Below, piece by piece: positions 18,956 to 31,792 of a stretch of 64,000 nt of DNA. The notes under the pieces are model-generated. The model saw only the letters and a list, made by a program, of their open reading frames with translations, did no database searches and was not told where the DNA came from. Origin of the DNA: Boswellia sacra (Eukaryota; Streptophyta; Magnoliopsida; Sapindales; Burseraceae); NCBI GenBank assembly GCA_013180625.2, contig SNVD02013763.1, positions 1 through 64,000 of the forward strand. The letters are read 5' to 3'. Made by a program: the position numbers and the translations under genes. The first letter of the stretch is position 1, and each line of letters opens with the position of its first letter.

Positions 18956-21143
18956 TCAAAGATGAATATCTAATGGAGTAGAAGACTGCCACTGAACCTC
19001 TATACTTGGATCGAGCCTAACACAATCTAGTCTGATTAATATCTCAGCAATAATCAAGGGAATTATAGTAAAATCGGGTCTCATCTGAGGAATAATTGTC
19101 ATAAGATGTGGGTCTCCTAGACCATCTGGTAGCAGGCGAAGCCAGTTGGATGCTACCTTGTCCATAATATCAGGCAGAGGAATAATCAAAGAGAACGCCA
19201 TTCTACCACCTCTAGTGTGCAATACCCATAGTAGAAAAGAAATCAAAAAGTCAAAGAAATTGGCAAGGTCAAACATAGATGTTGTTTTAATGGTGGGTAG
19301 AATGATGCTCTCAAAACTTAATAAATAACAACCAAGTATGGCAGTGAATTCCTCATGCAGGGGGTAAAGCTCTTGCCCATGGATATGGAAGACATGGTCG
19401 TGGGAATCTCAAAAAATTGTGTAGTCCTTGAGAAAAGGGATGTCAAGCTTCAAATGTTGAAGGAATTTCAAGTTATAGAAACCACTGGACTCTAGTCATT
19501 TCCAATCGTCATCCTTCAAAAGCTTTAAGAGAGGCTAAAGAACTTTTAGAGTAGCCTTAAACATGTTGAAAATGTGAAGAGCATCATGGAACGTGAAAGA
19601 AAACTAAAAAAAAACACATGAATAAGAATTGAATGTGAAAGAGAAATGAACAGGAATAGTGTTTAAATAGTACAAGAGAAGAAGCAAAAAATGAAGATGG
19701 GAGGAGGACCACTGGCAGGCAATGGATGGACTATTGGTAGGCAGCTCCACCATCAGCCTGTAGTGGTAGGACAACTGACCAGTAGCTAACGACAGGCCAA
19801 TGGTGGTTAGGGCAAAATGGCCCTCCGATATCATTTTTCATGTGATTTGACTTCTGATTTGCGTATCAAAGACTAGTCTCGAGTGTGCTCAATTTCTCAC
19901 TCCAAACAAACATTCTCCTAACAACTAATCTAATCCAGGAAATAAGCATATAGTTAGAAGAACTATTAAGATATAAATCATGCATACATGAAGTAATAGA
20001 ATATTGTCTTACCTGATACTGATGAGACATCTGTAAGACATATCCATGTGAAGCATATTGCATTCAAAAAATGCGCTCCTTGAAAGTTCATGGTACCTGC
20101 ATTGCATTACATTTTTATGACTAAAAGAAATTTGAAAAGTAGTAAGAAATTTAAAGAAGACATAGTCAGAAGACTTACCAGAGTGATATTTTGAGGAATG
20201 AAAGGAATAGGCATGCTCAGATCCTTAGTGATCACATGGCTAATGATCTGTTTGTTGGCATCCTAGGTGTAGACTACATTGCTAGGGAAGGTTTGGAGAT
20301 CAACAATCACGTGACTAGCTAGAATAGTTGGAGGAATTGAAGGTGGATGAGGTTGTTCAATAGTAGCGATTAACAAGGCAGAGGTGCCTATACCATAAGA
20401 GGAAACTCTTGACCTCTTCCCTCAACAAGCGAAAGAACGGTTAGAAGAGCCATGACCAGTATCGATAGAAGACTGAGGAATCTCATCAATGGTGTAACCA
20501 TGTCTAGTGTAGAGTAATGTGACTCGAGCCCACTCCGTATAAAAGATCGTTATCTCAGAAAACTCAATCTATCTCAAAAGAATCCCAACCGTATAATCCG
20601 TCACCTCAGGCCCTATGGCTAAATCGCTAGAGTCTATCACCAGAACCAGTGGTGGAGAAGGAAACTAGCAGTTGTCTAGACCCTTATATTAGTCGCAGAC
20701 ACTATCTCCTAGATACCATGTCATGTTGTCTAGGCATGAAAGTAAAATGCAATAGTTGATGTATGGAACAGCGACCCTCATAGCACTTGACCAATTCTCA
20801 ATGGGTTCCCACCATTTAGAATGAATCTGTAAGATAAAATATGGTAAGAATATGATAATCATGAAATGAATGAAAACTAATTTCTATGTTTTTACCTTGC
20901 TCTAGGTCATCTATGAATATAATCATAGAAGAAATCTAACTCGTGAGACCTCTTGAGCTTCGCACGAGGTGTAACCCATCTCTTCATCCTAGGAAAAGAA
21001 AAGTCTTGACAAGCAAGAAGCAGTGATGTAAGAATACCCAACTCATATGCCCACATCTGTCATGAGTAAGATAGAATAAAAAATAATCAATACGAAGGAA
21101 ACACAAATGTGTAAAAGAGGAGAAGTTACCTTAATCAATGGAG
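18956..21143 (-). pseudogene. T3 antisense ORF (PMD type), C-terminal part
   Basis: Decayed minus-strand coding sequence lying antisense to the T3 LTR. It is collinear with 45440-46500 and 51760-54250 (for example the opening around AAGACTGCCACTGAACC and the FDLANFF-type segment at 18956-19276). Together with 33494-34480 it formed one frame before the CACTA element inserted. Extra antisense ORFs with plant mobile domains are known in Tat-lineage elements; their role is not settled. Stops and frameshifts interrupt it throughout. Confidence 0.6.
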
Positions 21144-21146
21144 TAA

Positions 21147-22340
21147 CACTACAAGAATTTTTCATATATTTGTCACTTTGTATTTTTTTTGATTTGGCGG
21201 TTTTTTAAAAAAGTGAGAAATATAATATTACTATAAAGTCAAACCCACATTTTGTTCATACTTGTCACTCATTGTTTTGACTATATTATATATTTCTCAC
21301 AATTTTAGATAGTGCCAAGTATGTAGACAAGCATGTACAGTAACAAAACTTTTTGTCTTGCTCCGTATTATAAAGTATTTGAAAATTTATAGAATGTATG
21401 GATTCTTATGTAATTTGCAGGGACAATTTTGATAAGTCTTAATAGATAGGGATTTTCTTGAAATTTAATAAACTATATAAAGAAAGAAATGATTTCTATT
21501 AACCCTAATTCCTAATAGTTTCACTTGGGTCATCCTCTCTGCTTTCAGTTTGGTCTTCATCATCTTCTTCTTCTCTGAATTCGTGTTTTTTTGCCTTCAA
21601 ATTCTCAAGTTCTCAAGTTGAAAACGATCCAATAGAAAAAGCTGTGAAATACGGCATATCCTAGAGAACCTGGGAAAATTTTCAAGGAAAAAAATGCTTT
21701 CTGCAAGGGAGAGCAGGTGGAGATAGAATTACTGAAGATACACCTCAACATGAATCTCACCTCAACATGGATCTCTTCTGGGGAATGTTGCAGAGCGTGA
21801 ACCTGTATATCTCAAGCTGGATGGCCATGTTCGAAGACTTTCCTCCGAGCGTGAACCTGTATATCTCAGTCATTCAGAAGTTTCTGGGTCTTCCTCAGTG
21901 TGGAAATGGGTATCAAATTAGTGTTATTTCTTTGTCCATATTAATACCGTATTTTAATCTTTTCACGGTTCTATTTTGCTAAATCAGTGAGAGAAACATC
22001 ACAGATTCATTTTACAAGGCTTTTGTTTGCTTAATTTTATGTCTGATTGCTTGGGTTATTATGGAATAAGCCCTCTGTAAATTAATGTTGCAGCCATAAT
22101 ACTTATGATTGTGTTCAGAAGCTTAGGGCTTTTCACACTATCAAATTTGGTTTAATTCAAGCTTAAGTTCCTTCTCCGTAAGAATATCACGCTAAGTTTT
22201 GTTTTACTAAGAAATTGGTGGAAAATGGCGGATGGTTCTGGGCTTGCTTTGCTTTCAATTAAACTATCATCCATATTTCTTGGTCTTGTCTATTTTCAAT
22301 TTCTATAATATTTGAAGTTAGATAGATATCTTCTTTTTAG
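21147..22340 (+). other. Left end of the CACTA element, leader-like region
   Basis: Terminal and subterminal sequence (to about 21330), then an AT-rich part and a pyrimidine-rich stretch (21535-21580) resembling a plant 5' untranslated region. A 22-bp phrase, GCGTGAACCTGTATATCTCA-like, occurs twice 54 bp apart (21795 and 21849). It resembles coding sequence but I cannot name the gene. Confidence 0.45.
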
Positions 22341-22746
22341 GATGCATATGTAGAACTGATGTTTGAGGATTTTGCGTTGTGGGTAAAAGAATTGGAAGTA
22401 GAACTTGAAACCACAAGGGATAATTGCAAAGATAACATGCAGCAAGCAGTTTCAAATGAAAAAGAGAGATTTACATAAATGCAGTGGGATGTGGAGGAAC
22501 TTCGGAAGCAATGCTTTGAGATAGAAATGAAATTGAAGCATGAACAAGTTTGTTTTCAAATGTAAATATATTTTATACTGAAACACTAGTATCAGTTATT
22601 TATAAGCTTTATTAAAATGATGTCCCGCACATGTTCCAGGCTGAAAGGGCTCGTCTTGAGTCATCAAAAACATCAACCATTCAGGAGAATGAAATGTTAC
22701 TGCGTCAGTTGGATGCTACTAGGGAACAACTTGAGAACTTGCATAT
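22341..22746 (+). pseudogene. EREX-like (PX-domain Rab effector) coiled-coil fragment
   Basis: Two exons with splice borders: 22341-22547 (TTTTAG before, GT after) and 22640-22746. The translation has a coiled coil with NEKERFT, MQWDVEELRK and EMKLKHEQ, then QENEMLLRQLDATREQLENL. These match the C-terminal coiled coil of plant EREX/EREX-like endosomal Rab effectors. An in-frame TAA lies just before MQWD. The PX domain is absent. Confidence 0.65.
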
Positions 22747-22833
22747 AAGTTTTTTGGCCTTCAAATTCTGTCATTTCGAGTATGAGAAAAGTTTTCATCG
22801 GTTAATATTATTAGTTCAAGTCCTACTTCAGTT

Positions 22834-23425
22834 TTGGGTTCTAGTATCGGATCTCCAAACAAAAGTGTTGTGATGGAGTCTAATGGGAATTTGGGTCCTA
22901 AGATCGTGACTGGTCCTGCTGGTTATGTTCTTGAAGATGTTCCTCATTTGACTGATTATATTCTCGATATTCCTGTAAGCTTTTTATTTCTCTTCACCTA
23001 TGTGCGTGTGTGTGTTCTTTTTTTTTTATTAATAAATTTACTAACTCTTAAGTTTAGTTTCTTATTGAAAATGGTAGAAAAATAGAAAGTGGGAACATTT
23101 TCTGATTACTTTTTTATCCTTCTCATTTTTCGATTTCAAGCAACAGACGTTGACGATCGCTTTTGCATGATCAATATATTTGAAGATATTTTTTGATCTA
23201 ATAAAGTTACTGCTTTTAAAGTTTGTGGTTAAAACATTACCCTTTTTTTAAATCCCAAATTGTATCTGCTTGTTTCCCTTGAAGTTGAGATGTAGACTAA
23301 TTTGTCAGCTTTGTTGATTTTTTTTTTTGGGCTGATTTTTGTTTACTGTTTTGTTGTTTGGTTCTATAATATAATTATTTTTATTGTTGATTTGACAGAC
23401 ATATTCCAACCCACCGCAAGTTTAT
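22834..23425 (+). pseudogene. ATP-dependent 6-phosphofructokinase N-terminal fragment
   Basis: One exon ends at 22974 with [19 protein letters not shown] followed by a GT donor; the next starts at 23399 after CAG and reads TYSNPP. This is the N-terminal signature of plant ATP-dependent phosphofructokinases. The catalytic domain is missing. The upstream part of the exon ([11 protein letters not shown]) may belong to the same gene. Only a small fragment, not functional. Confidence 0.7.
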
Positions 23426-23555
23426 TTCCAATCTGTGGTTCTTTGCCTGATCATGCTTGAAGCTTGTCAAGGATAAGCTAACAAGCTCCTGAAATAGACC
23501 AAAAGCAAAATCAGAACAAGAGAAGAGAACAAACTTTTAGTTTTTCCTTCTGTAG

Positions 23556-24330
23556 GTACGCAAGTTTAGCAAACATTGTAGGAGTTGTGACAAATGTGTT
23601 GATGGTTTTGATCATCATTGTCAGGTGAGTTTTAAATGTTTATTCTTGTTAGTCACTGGTTTGGTGTAGTCTCAACTCCTCCTGGTATTGGCTATATGGG
23701 AAATGATGTGGAAGTGACTATATAGCTTAGGAATTGCAATCAGTGTGCCACAATTGAGCGTGCAGCCTTAGTTGGTTCATTAATATGTGATCTCAACACA
23801 CTGTTGTGCTACATGTCCTGTCATGCAGGCTCAAAAAATTAAGTTATTTACAGCTGTTGTTTCTTTTAACTTATTTTTCCTTATTATTGGGTATGATATA
23901 AGATACCTGCATTTATGTTGCAGTGGCTGAATAATTGTGTGGGAAGAAAAAACTATATCACCTTTGTGTGCCTTATGGCTGCAAGTCTGCTATGGGTAAG
24001 TTTTAGAGCATATGTTTTCTAACTTTCTTATTCTGTTTGGATTAAGCAACGTTTTGCTCAATTCATAATCCTTTAGTCCATACAAGTATCAATTTGATTG
24101 ACCTGTGCATGTATATCAGCTTGTTGTTGAATTTGGAGTTGGTGTTGCTGTCCTTGTCTGATGCTTTGTTGATAAGAAAGGCATAGAAAATCATATAACT
24201 GAGAGGCTCGGAGTTGGATTCTCTCTTCCTCCCTTTGCTCTCTTCCTCCCTTTGCTACTGTGGTGGTAGGAAGAGATTGTTCCTGAGCTGTTCTCACTAA
24301 TATGTTTGAGCTATAATATTGGAGAGAGTA
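23556..24330 (+). pseudogene. DHHC-type protein S-acyltransferase fragment
   Basis: Three exons with splice signals: 23556-23624 ([17 protein letters not shown], the cysteine-rich DHHC core), 23924-23995 ([14 protein letters not shown]) and from 24120 (FGVGVAVLV, a membrane segment, then [18 protein letters not shown]). The DHHC catalytic tetrad is still encoded, but an in-frame TGA follows AVLV near 24158 and most of the protein is absent. It matches the plant PAT family. The introns are retained. Confidence 0.85.
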
Positions 24331-24436
24331 AGCCCAAGATGACAAGAATTGGATAAAGTTTGTATTTTTAAGATTATTTTATTTTATTTTATTTTTTATG
24401 ATTGAAATTATATCAATGTCTTCATGATATTTGTAG

Positions 24437-24552
24437 CGGGCGAGCAACCAGCTTCTGTTGCCCCGAATCAAGCAAATGGAACTATAGGCTGGGAATTGGC
24501 ACTCGTTACCACTCCCAGTTCAAATGAGAAAGTAGCTGCTGCAAGCAAATTG
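24437..24552 (+). pseudogene. AP180/ANTH clathrin-assembly-protein fragment
   Basis: A single exon bordered by TAG and GTAATG encodes NGTIGWELALVTTPSSNEKV and AAASKL, the conserved C-terminal block of plant AP180-like clathrin adaptors. The membrane-binding ANTH domain is absent. Confidence 0.75.
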
Positions 24553-24753
24553 GTAATGCTGATTCTTTGATTTACCCATAGATTGTTCTTTGGTTTTTGT
24601 TTCCCGTTTAAATGTTAACAGGCCCAAAACCTTCTTCGACCCTTCATCTTGTTTTAATCTTGCCTTTAGCCTTTTCGTAAAATAATTTTGATAAAACTCT
24701 ACCAAATCTTAATAGTTTTGAATTTGTTATGACATGGTTTTGCTTCAAAATAG

Positions 24754-26105
24754 GGGCATGAAAATGAAAGAGAGAAACTTATTATGGAGCATGAAGCAAT
24801 CATAAAAGAGCAGGCATCTTTGGAGAATCAATTAGCGTCACTGAGAATGTAGATTAATGGTCTCACTTTGGAAGTAGAAGAGCAAAAGAAGAAGGTAAAC
24901 ATCAATACCTGAATTGTCAAGCTTTGTAGTTTAAAACTAACTGCAATAGATATTCTTGTTGTAGGTTGCTGTCACACGGAATAATCATGATCAGGCACAA
25001 TTTGAGCTCAATTCAATTCGTTTAAAGATGAAGGAATGTGATTCCCAAATTCTTAACATTGTAAAGAAGCAGCAGAAACTTCAACATAAACTCAGTGACA
25101 TGAAACTTGAGAGGAAGAAGTTAGAAAATGAGGTAAATTTGCTTATTATCTTATACACATTTCTACTATAGAACCAGTTGTTATTATACCTTTTTCATCA
25201 ACATTTATATACCCTAAATTAAGGTCATGGTACTATAGTTTTCTATGACCTTAGTGGTGATTGCTTTTGCCTTTGTCTTTTTATTTTCCTCATGAAGCCT
25301 GGAGAAAAGGGTCAACAAGAAGGTTATGGCAATGTTTGAGAAAGCAGAAGATGAGTACAATGATTTGATTTCCAAGAAAAACATTATTGAGGTTTGTATA
25401 CACTATCTTGTGAACATTGCTCTACCTTCTCCTTGCAAATGCTAATTTTACCTTTGTCTAGAATGACAAGTCTAAAATCAAGAAGGTGATTGAAGAACTT
25501 GATGAGACGAAGAAGGAAACACTAAAAGTCACTTGGGTCAAAGATAACAAGTAAGATTGTTTGTGCCACCTATCTCCTTCCTATTTGGTATTTTTTTTTT
25601 TGATCATTCATAGTATCCATTTTTCTAATGGTTCTTGATTTGACAGAGGTCAATTCCATTTAATAACATTCTTAATCTTCACTTTCTTGAGGGACTTTGG
25701 ATCCATCTTTTCTACCCTATTACCCAGTACGATGGCAAAGCTAGAACCTCTTGAAGGTTGCAGCTTCCTAGACGGCCTAGAAGTTCGTGTTGCCTTTGGC
25801 AGTGTTTGGAAACAGTTCTTGTCAGAACTGATTGGAGGTCAAAGATCTCTTCTGGCACTTTCTTTGATCTTGGCATTGCTTCTCCTCAAGCCAGCTCCTC
25901 TTTATATACCGGATGAGGTGCTATTAACTTTCATTTGCTCTCTTGTTTTTCACACCCATACATTTTGAGTAACAAGTTATGGGATGGATCTGGGAGTTAT
26001 GACTCTTAAGTTGGTTGACAGGTTGATGCAGCTCTCGATTTGAACCACACTCAAAACATAGGAAGGATGGTCAAGTCTCACTTTCCACATTACAATTCTC
26101 TTTTT
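24754..26105 (+). pseudogene. SMC2: SMC2 (condensin) C-terminal pseudogene fragment
   Basis: Six exon pieces with introns: 24754-24894, 24965-25132, about 25298-25391, 25462-25550, about 25690-25917 and 26022-26105. They encode the SMC2 coiled coil (RLKMKECDSQI, EKRVNKKVMAMFEKAEDEY) and the ATPase C-lobe. Damage is clear: an in-frame TAG at 24850-24852, a missing exon after 25132, the ABC signature LSGGQ read as LIGGQ, and the Walker B region reading YIPDEVDAALDL with Pro in place of Leu. Intact SMC2 helps condense chromosomes; this fragment cannot. It is the longest captured segment in the CACTA element. Confidence 0.9.
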
Positions 26106-26614
26106 GGTTTATTATAAGATTTTAGTAGGGTTTCTTTTCATTCTCTTTTTTATTTTAATTTTTAGTCTCTCTTTATGTAATTAAGGAAAGGTAGATTTAG
26201 TTAAAAAGTCACAATATTGAATCAAATAAAACTTTTAGGCCACTGGAATAAGAGTAACCTTTAGATATTGATGTTAAAAAGTTACAATATTGATGTCTAT
26301 TGTTCACCTAAACATCCTCATTTTTAAGCGCATATTGATGTTCACCATATTGATGTTCTCGGTTTCCTTCCTCCACACCAGCCTCTCTCAACCTCGCCAG
26401 CTCCTCTCTCGCCCCAAGACTCCTCTAAATGACACCGTCTTCCTCAACCCCCTCCTCTCCGATTTTGATGACTTTGTTTCCTCCAACAACAATGAAACGA
26501 GGCTGGAAGAGGCCTCAAGAGAACCTAGTAATGGAACATGTGGTTCTTTTGATAACATACTATGTGATCTCTGCTTTTATGTTTAAATACTGATTGAAAC
26601 ACTCTGCATGTTAG
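26106..26614 (+). other. Unassigned segment with a possible captured first exon
   Basis: 26290-26586 is an open frame containing LSQPRQLLSRPKTPLNDTVF and an Asp-rich DFDDF, C-richer than its neighbours and coding-like. I do not recognise the protein. The remainder is AT-rich and intron-like. Confidence 0.3.
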
Positions 26615-28633
26615 GAAGGAAAGAAATTATTTCAGAATTTAAAGCCTTGGTTTCCTCATGTCCTGAGGAAATGAGTTCTATGCAAAGTCAATTAAGTAAG
26701 TACAAAGAGACTGCTCTTGATATTCACTCTGTATGGGCAGATATGCAGTCTCTTTCTAATGTTCTTAATCAGAAGGTGGGTGAAATTAAATATGTTGTCT
26801 TTCCTTACTACATATTCTTGGATTTAGTTGGACTTAAAGCTTCATTTATTTATTTTAACAGGCAAAAGAGTGTGAAACTTTATATGCAAGATCAGCTGAC
26901 GAAGTTGCTGAGATACATAAGTTGCAAGCTATGGTATAGAATTTTTTTTATTTGATTATATTCAAGACAAATATATTTGAAACATAATTGTAGTGATCTG
27001 TTAAATACGTTGTTAAGAATCTTATAGCTAGTGGCTAACATTTTCCTGCTGTTTATAATATTTTTGATCTGAGCAACTTTCTTAAATGTACCTTTTTCAA
27101 TGTATGTACCCTTCTGTTCTAGCTATGATATCTGCCTTCTTAGTGAAGTGACTGTTATTGTAGAAATAACTGATGGAATTTAAAAAAAAAATAGAGGAAG
27201 TAATTTTAGGTTGAATGAACAGTGTAAAAGTTACGTAATGTAAAATGAAAGGGAAGGGGAAATATGACCATCAAATGCTTTAAAGACAATATTTCTGTTG
27301 ATAGAGTTATGAGATGGGGGCAGATAGTAAGAAGAAGTGAAAATTGAATTATGACTGTCATTCAATGTTAGATTAGCTTGTGTGCATAGGTAGAGTCTTT
27401 CTGTACTTGACCAACCTTGGGCTTAGGTTCAAATCATTATTATTCTTGCACTGTTTAATTGTTTCTGGAATTAAGGAAATTGTTGGCATTGTGCTATTAC
27501 ACAATCTCATATTGTTAGTTTTCATTAAATGAAAAAAAGTATAGTATGTTGAAGGCATACAACTAAGGCATAATGCTTAATTAATTATTTATTTATTTTA
27601 AAACTATACCTTCCATTCTCTCTTTCTAATGTGGAAAGAAAAATTTCAATAACGCAGTCATGAGTAAATGTTTTAAATGAGATTTATTCAGGTTTGACTT
27701 TTTAAGTGGAAATTTTCATGGAATTGACTAAGAGAGTAAGGAGATCAAGCAATCTAGTGCTTCAGTTTGTGTGAACCAATTTATCCTTGATGTCACATAA
27801 AAAAAGCTATGTTTTTGGACTCAAATGTTTCGTTTATGGAAAATCTGTGGTGACTTTATTTATCTCAAGGGTGGTCTTATATCCTTTCCAGTGACTTTTC
27901 TTTCCCGATCTTGGGCCTCTAAAGCACTGTATGTGAGATAGTTATACCATCAAAAAATATATAAGGAAAAATTTGTGAAGGATGGTTTCACACATGCTAA
28001 GAATGTGAGAGAGCAGAGTTTAGCAACTGCTGGCAAAATTTGTGGTGGTTATGATCTGTTCAAGGAGTTGAATCCTGGAGATGTGGATGCCTGGCTCATC
28101 GTCGATATTTTGTGTCTAGATCATATGCATGGGTTAGCTTATTTATTGTTATTCGTTGAGTAATAATATAGCAGTTAATTTTATTTTAATATGTTTTCCA
28201 AAAGTTTCTTTCCTCTCTTTTTTCATTTTGCTATTAATAACTCTCTAGCTTGTGTTATCTTTCCACTTAAAGGTGGAGTCTCTCATAGTGAATTTGATCT
28301 TGGATTGCATAACCAAAACATGGAATTTTGTTCCCTCAAACCAACTTTTAGGATCCAAAATCATTGTCCCATTTTTCTGAACCATTTTTAAGGATTTAAA
28401 TAGTACTATTAAAATTTTTACTAAGGATCAGCATATCATTTCATTAATAGTTTAAATATCTTTTTTTTATTTTTTCCCTAATAATGGTCCAGATAACTTG
28501 TGACTGATTCCTCTTTAGTCCTTGCTTTTATCTATCTACATTATTCTTTGGCGCAGGTTCAAGATTTAACAAGTAGTAATTTGGAGTTGAAGTTGATTTT
28601 GGATATGTACAGACGTGAATCCACAGATTCGAG
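26615..28633 (+). pseudogene. HUB2-like (BRE1-type E3 ligase) coiled-coil fragment
   Basis: Exons 26615-26775, 26862-26933 and 28557-28633 have correct splice borders. They encode MSSMQSQLSKYKE, DIHSVWADMQSLSNVLNQK, AKECETLYARSADEVAEIHK and LELKLILDMYRRESTDSR, matching the coiled coil of plant histone H2B ubiquitin ligases of the HUB2/BRE1 type. The RING finger is absent. The last intron is long (1.6 kb) and includes an unexplained coding-like stretch at 27975-28120 (GGYDLFKELNPGDVDAW). Confidence 0.75.
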
Positions 28634-29071
28634 GTTAGAGAACCTACATCAAAAAGCTTTTTCCTTTTAGCTATGATGAAATATATACATTTTCAAATTT
28701 GGTAGATCGTATTTTCTTGAGTCTTTCTTTTGTTACATATTTGGTTTGTTCTATGCTGGAAGTTAAATTTGAATCCAGTTGCACAAAGAACATTTTGTTT
28801 TCTTTATATATAGTATATTATTATTATTATTATTTTAAATTCTTTTACCCATTTGCTATTGATTCTGGCCTGGATTTTTTTCTTATTGGGATATGGCACT
28901 GGATCCTGCATTTATTACTCTAGTGTTTTTGCCAATTCAACTAGCTTTATTGTTTTGAGTGTCAGAGGATTTAGGAGCTACAGATGTTTGTTGTGCATCT
29001 CCAAATGAAATTTGATTTCATTTTTCAACTATAGTCTCTGCTCATATAAAGAGATCCATCTTGTGTTGCAG
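28634..29071 (+). other. AT-rich spacer in the CACTA element
   Basis: Intron-like sequence with a (TTA)n microsatellite (28815-28835). I see no coding feature. Confidence 0.5.
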
Positions 29072-29359
29072 GTAGCATCCATGGGGTTGGACCCTGGAAA
29101 ACATTTGGGCAAAGAAATAGCATTCTTGGAGTCCTATTTGCACAAGCTGAAAGAGTATGAAAAAAATTTCTCTTTTGTTCCTTTTTGTTATTTCTATTTT
29201 TATTTTTATTTTTTTTTGCCGTGTAGTTTTACATATTCCAAGCATAACTGTAATCTTATTCTGTTTATTTAATCATGACTTTACAGGGTGTATGGGATAA
29301 ATGTCTGTGGTGACAGAGGGGAATATGAAACATTGACACTTGATTACCCACTCTTTCTT
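29072..29359 (+). pseudogene. DPH6-like diphthine-ammonia ligase fragment
   Basis: Two exons, 29072-29154 and 29287-29359, with splice borders. They encode VASMGLDPGKHLGKEIAFLE and YGINVCGDRGEYETLTLDYP, a conserved stretch of the ATP pyrophosphatase domain in plant DPH6 proteins, which complete diphthamide on translation factor EF2. The GEYETLTLD core is intact but the rest is missing. Confidence 0.75.
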
Positions 29360-30470
29360 GTAAGTTCCTCCTGTGACCCCTTTACAAATAAATTAATTTT
29401 TTTAATTATTCTTCACCATCAATTTCTTCTTTATTATTTGATTTTCTTATGAAAAAACCATGGGGTTGGTGATAAGGTGGGGGTTTTTTTTGCCGTGTAG
29501 TTTTATATAGGGTGTTAATGCTAGCAGCTTGGTTTGTGCCACCCCAACAGTCTGGCTGCAGCAGACTGGAAAGGAATGTATCTTTGCCTCTATCAATATA
29601 GAAGCCTTACCTTAATCCTTCTTATTCCTGTTTCCTCCATTATTAATAGAGAGCAAGGTCTTACAGTAGTAAAATAACAAATTATTGAAAATGTTAGTTT
29701 CTTATTTACTTTGGTGATTTTTATATCTTCTGTGTTTAACTTCTTTTTCAAACATTTATCTTCTTGTTAGCTTAGCCTTTGTTTATTACCCTTCAATTAC
29801 GGCCCTCAAATTATTGCATTTTGCTGCTTAAATCTGAATTCTTTGCAATTATTCTTTAAGTCATGCAACATGACTAAAAATCTATTTAATTTTTTTGATG
29901 AAATGGTCTTACTTTGATCTTATTTTGCATATATTATCTTGAATTAGTAGATGTTGCTAGATGTGAAGTATGGAAAATGAAGAGAAAGGAAAATATTTTA
30001 AAATTATCATTAGCATCTTTAAAAAATTAAAGAGAAAACTGTAAAGTGGAGAAGGGAAAAGATAGTGTAGCCATTGGAGGACTGATAAATGTTAAATTTA
30101 AAGAAAGATTCTCAAACAATGAAATACCTGTAGATATGATAGAAGCCATAAGTTAGGAAGGAAACGTGTGTGGTAAGAATGTTGAAAGTATACATTTGTA
30201 ATGTCTCTAATGTGTCTATGATCTCTTCAATTTTTACCTTATTCCCTGTGCATGTATATTGGCATACTCACACACTGTCTTACCCCTTAACTTTCAATTA
30301 TTATAGATAATAATACAAGTTCAAGCTTCAAGCCATCTCCCAAATGCCAACTTTTGACATTTCTTTTATGGATTCTTGCTGAATTCTTCTTTTTACCATC
30401 AATCATTTTCAGTTTTTTCTGATGAATACATCTCTATTTTCTGAATTTAATTATGGTCTTGCATCTTTCA
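29360..30470 (+). other. Non-coding interior of the CACTA element
   Basis: About 1.1 kb of AT-rich, intron-like DNA. I recognise no gene, repeat or regulatory site. Confidence 0.5.
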
Positions 30471-30609
30471 AGCATCACTAAAGATATTAAAAGTTGAGGA
30501 TAAATTATTCAAAGGATGGGGTGGTGAGAATGCATATCATGTCAGCGGGTTCCGCTACTTACTCGTGGATGGTGATAGAAATATATCCAAGGCTTCTCCA
30601 TCGGGAAAG
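30471..30609 (+). pseudogene. Captured exon, gene uncertain (CCZ1-like?)
   Basis: The exon-like segment is preceded by a pyrimidine stretch and AG. It encodes KGWGGENAYHVSGFRYLL, then VDGDRN and ASPSGK. The residues look conserved and coding. It may come from the C-terminal part of a plant CCZ1 vacuolar-fusion protein, but I am not sure. Confidence 0.35.
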
Positions 30610-31792
30610 GTAACTACCCTCACCAAAGTGAAGTGCACTACTGCAATTTTTCCTTCTACAAATAGTTTTCAGGCTTATCGTATAAGATTTTATCCATGCC
30701 ATGTCCTCTAGCTGGATGAATAACAACATTTTCGAGCAACTTCAAATTTAAATTCTTTTGAATCATTATTTGGTTTGACATGAATTTAATCTCATGTACT
30801 GTGTTGGTACTTGTTCGTTTGAATTTGCTTTGTTGTGTTGTACTCGTTTGACAATGAAGCAAGTACATCAAATTTTAGTAAAAGATTTTGAAGAACAACT
30901 TCAGTAATGAACTTTAAATAACAAACTATAGATGTTTTGTCTGTAACTAATATTTTTGGTGCAATATAGTTAATAAGAATATTTGGTTCTTTTAGATTAC
31001 TAGTATGCATATCCTCATATATTTCTTAGCCTAGATTTCAATTATTATGGAGTTCATGTGATTTTGAAGGTGGATCAGTTGATGTTAAAATCTTAAATGT
31101 GGTAGACTATGCATTTTATAGTTTGATTTCTGATCAAGTGCATGCTGCCATGTTACTCAACACATGTCTCACTTGCTCTTTGGCTACAATACTTCATACT
31201 TCTCTCGATGAACTGTCTGCCCGATTCTGTGTTGCCTCAGTTGTTGCTGCTTCAGAAGATCTGCACTAGATCTAATGTCTAGAATTAGTTTTCCAATCTT
31301 CCCCGTCCTGCATTCTCTGATTATGTTATGCAGCTCTATTATAGTTGTTAGACTTCTTTCTAAAATTCTTGTTATGTTCTGATTTCAGAAAGGTGCTCTC
31401 TTCAGAAGTGTATCCCCTGATGTCTTAATGATGGATCAAAAAGGATATTGAAAGGTCGATAATGCATAATACCTGTGCTGCCTTATATAAAATTGAATTC
31501 GTTAACTTGTCACTGGTTTATGCTTATAGATAAGTTTTTTAGCAAATTTTGTTTTGTTACTGTAGTTAGTAAACTTCAGATTTGGGAAAGACTTAACTGG
31601 CGACAGCTCATTTCACTGTTTGTGGAATGACGAACTATTTAGCCCCAAAGATAGTGCAGGGAAAGGGCTTAATACATGTTTTGTGCATGTTGTAGATTCT
31701 GATTTTTCTTTTTATGGGTGATGAGGGTTGATTTCTGCTACCCTATGATATTGGAAGTTGTAAATTTTATCTCATGATATGATTATTCACAG
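30610..31792 (+). other. Non-coding interior of the CACTA element
   Basis: About 1.2 kb of AT-rich DNA without a recognisable gene. Small frames on either strand are not supported. Confidence 0.5.

Noticed and set aside
23556..24330. Functional DHHC acyltransferase
   Set aside because: Only three exons, with an in-frame stop inside the membrane segment.
25687..26105. SMC2 as a functional gene
   Set aside because: In-frame stop, missing exon and changed ATPase motifs; no N-terminal half.
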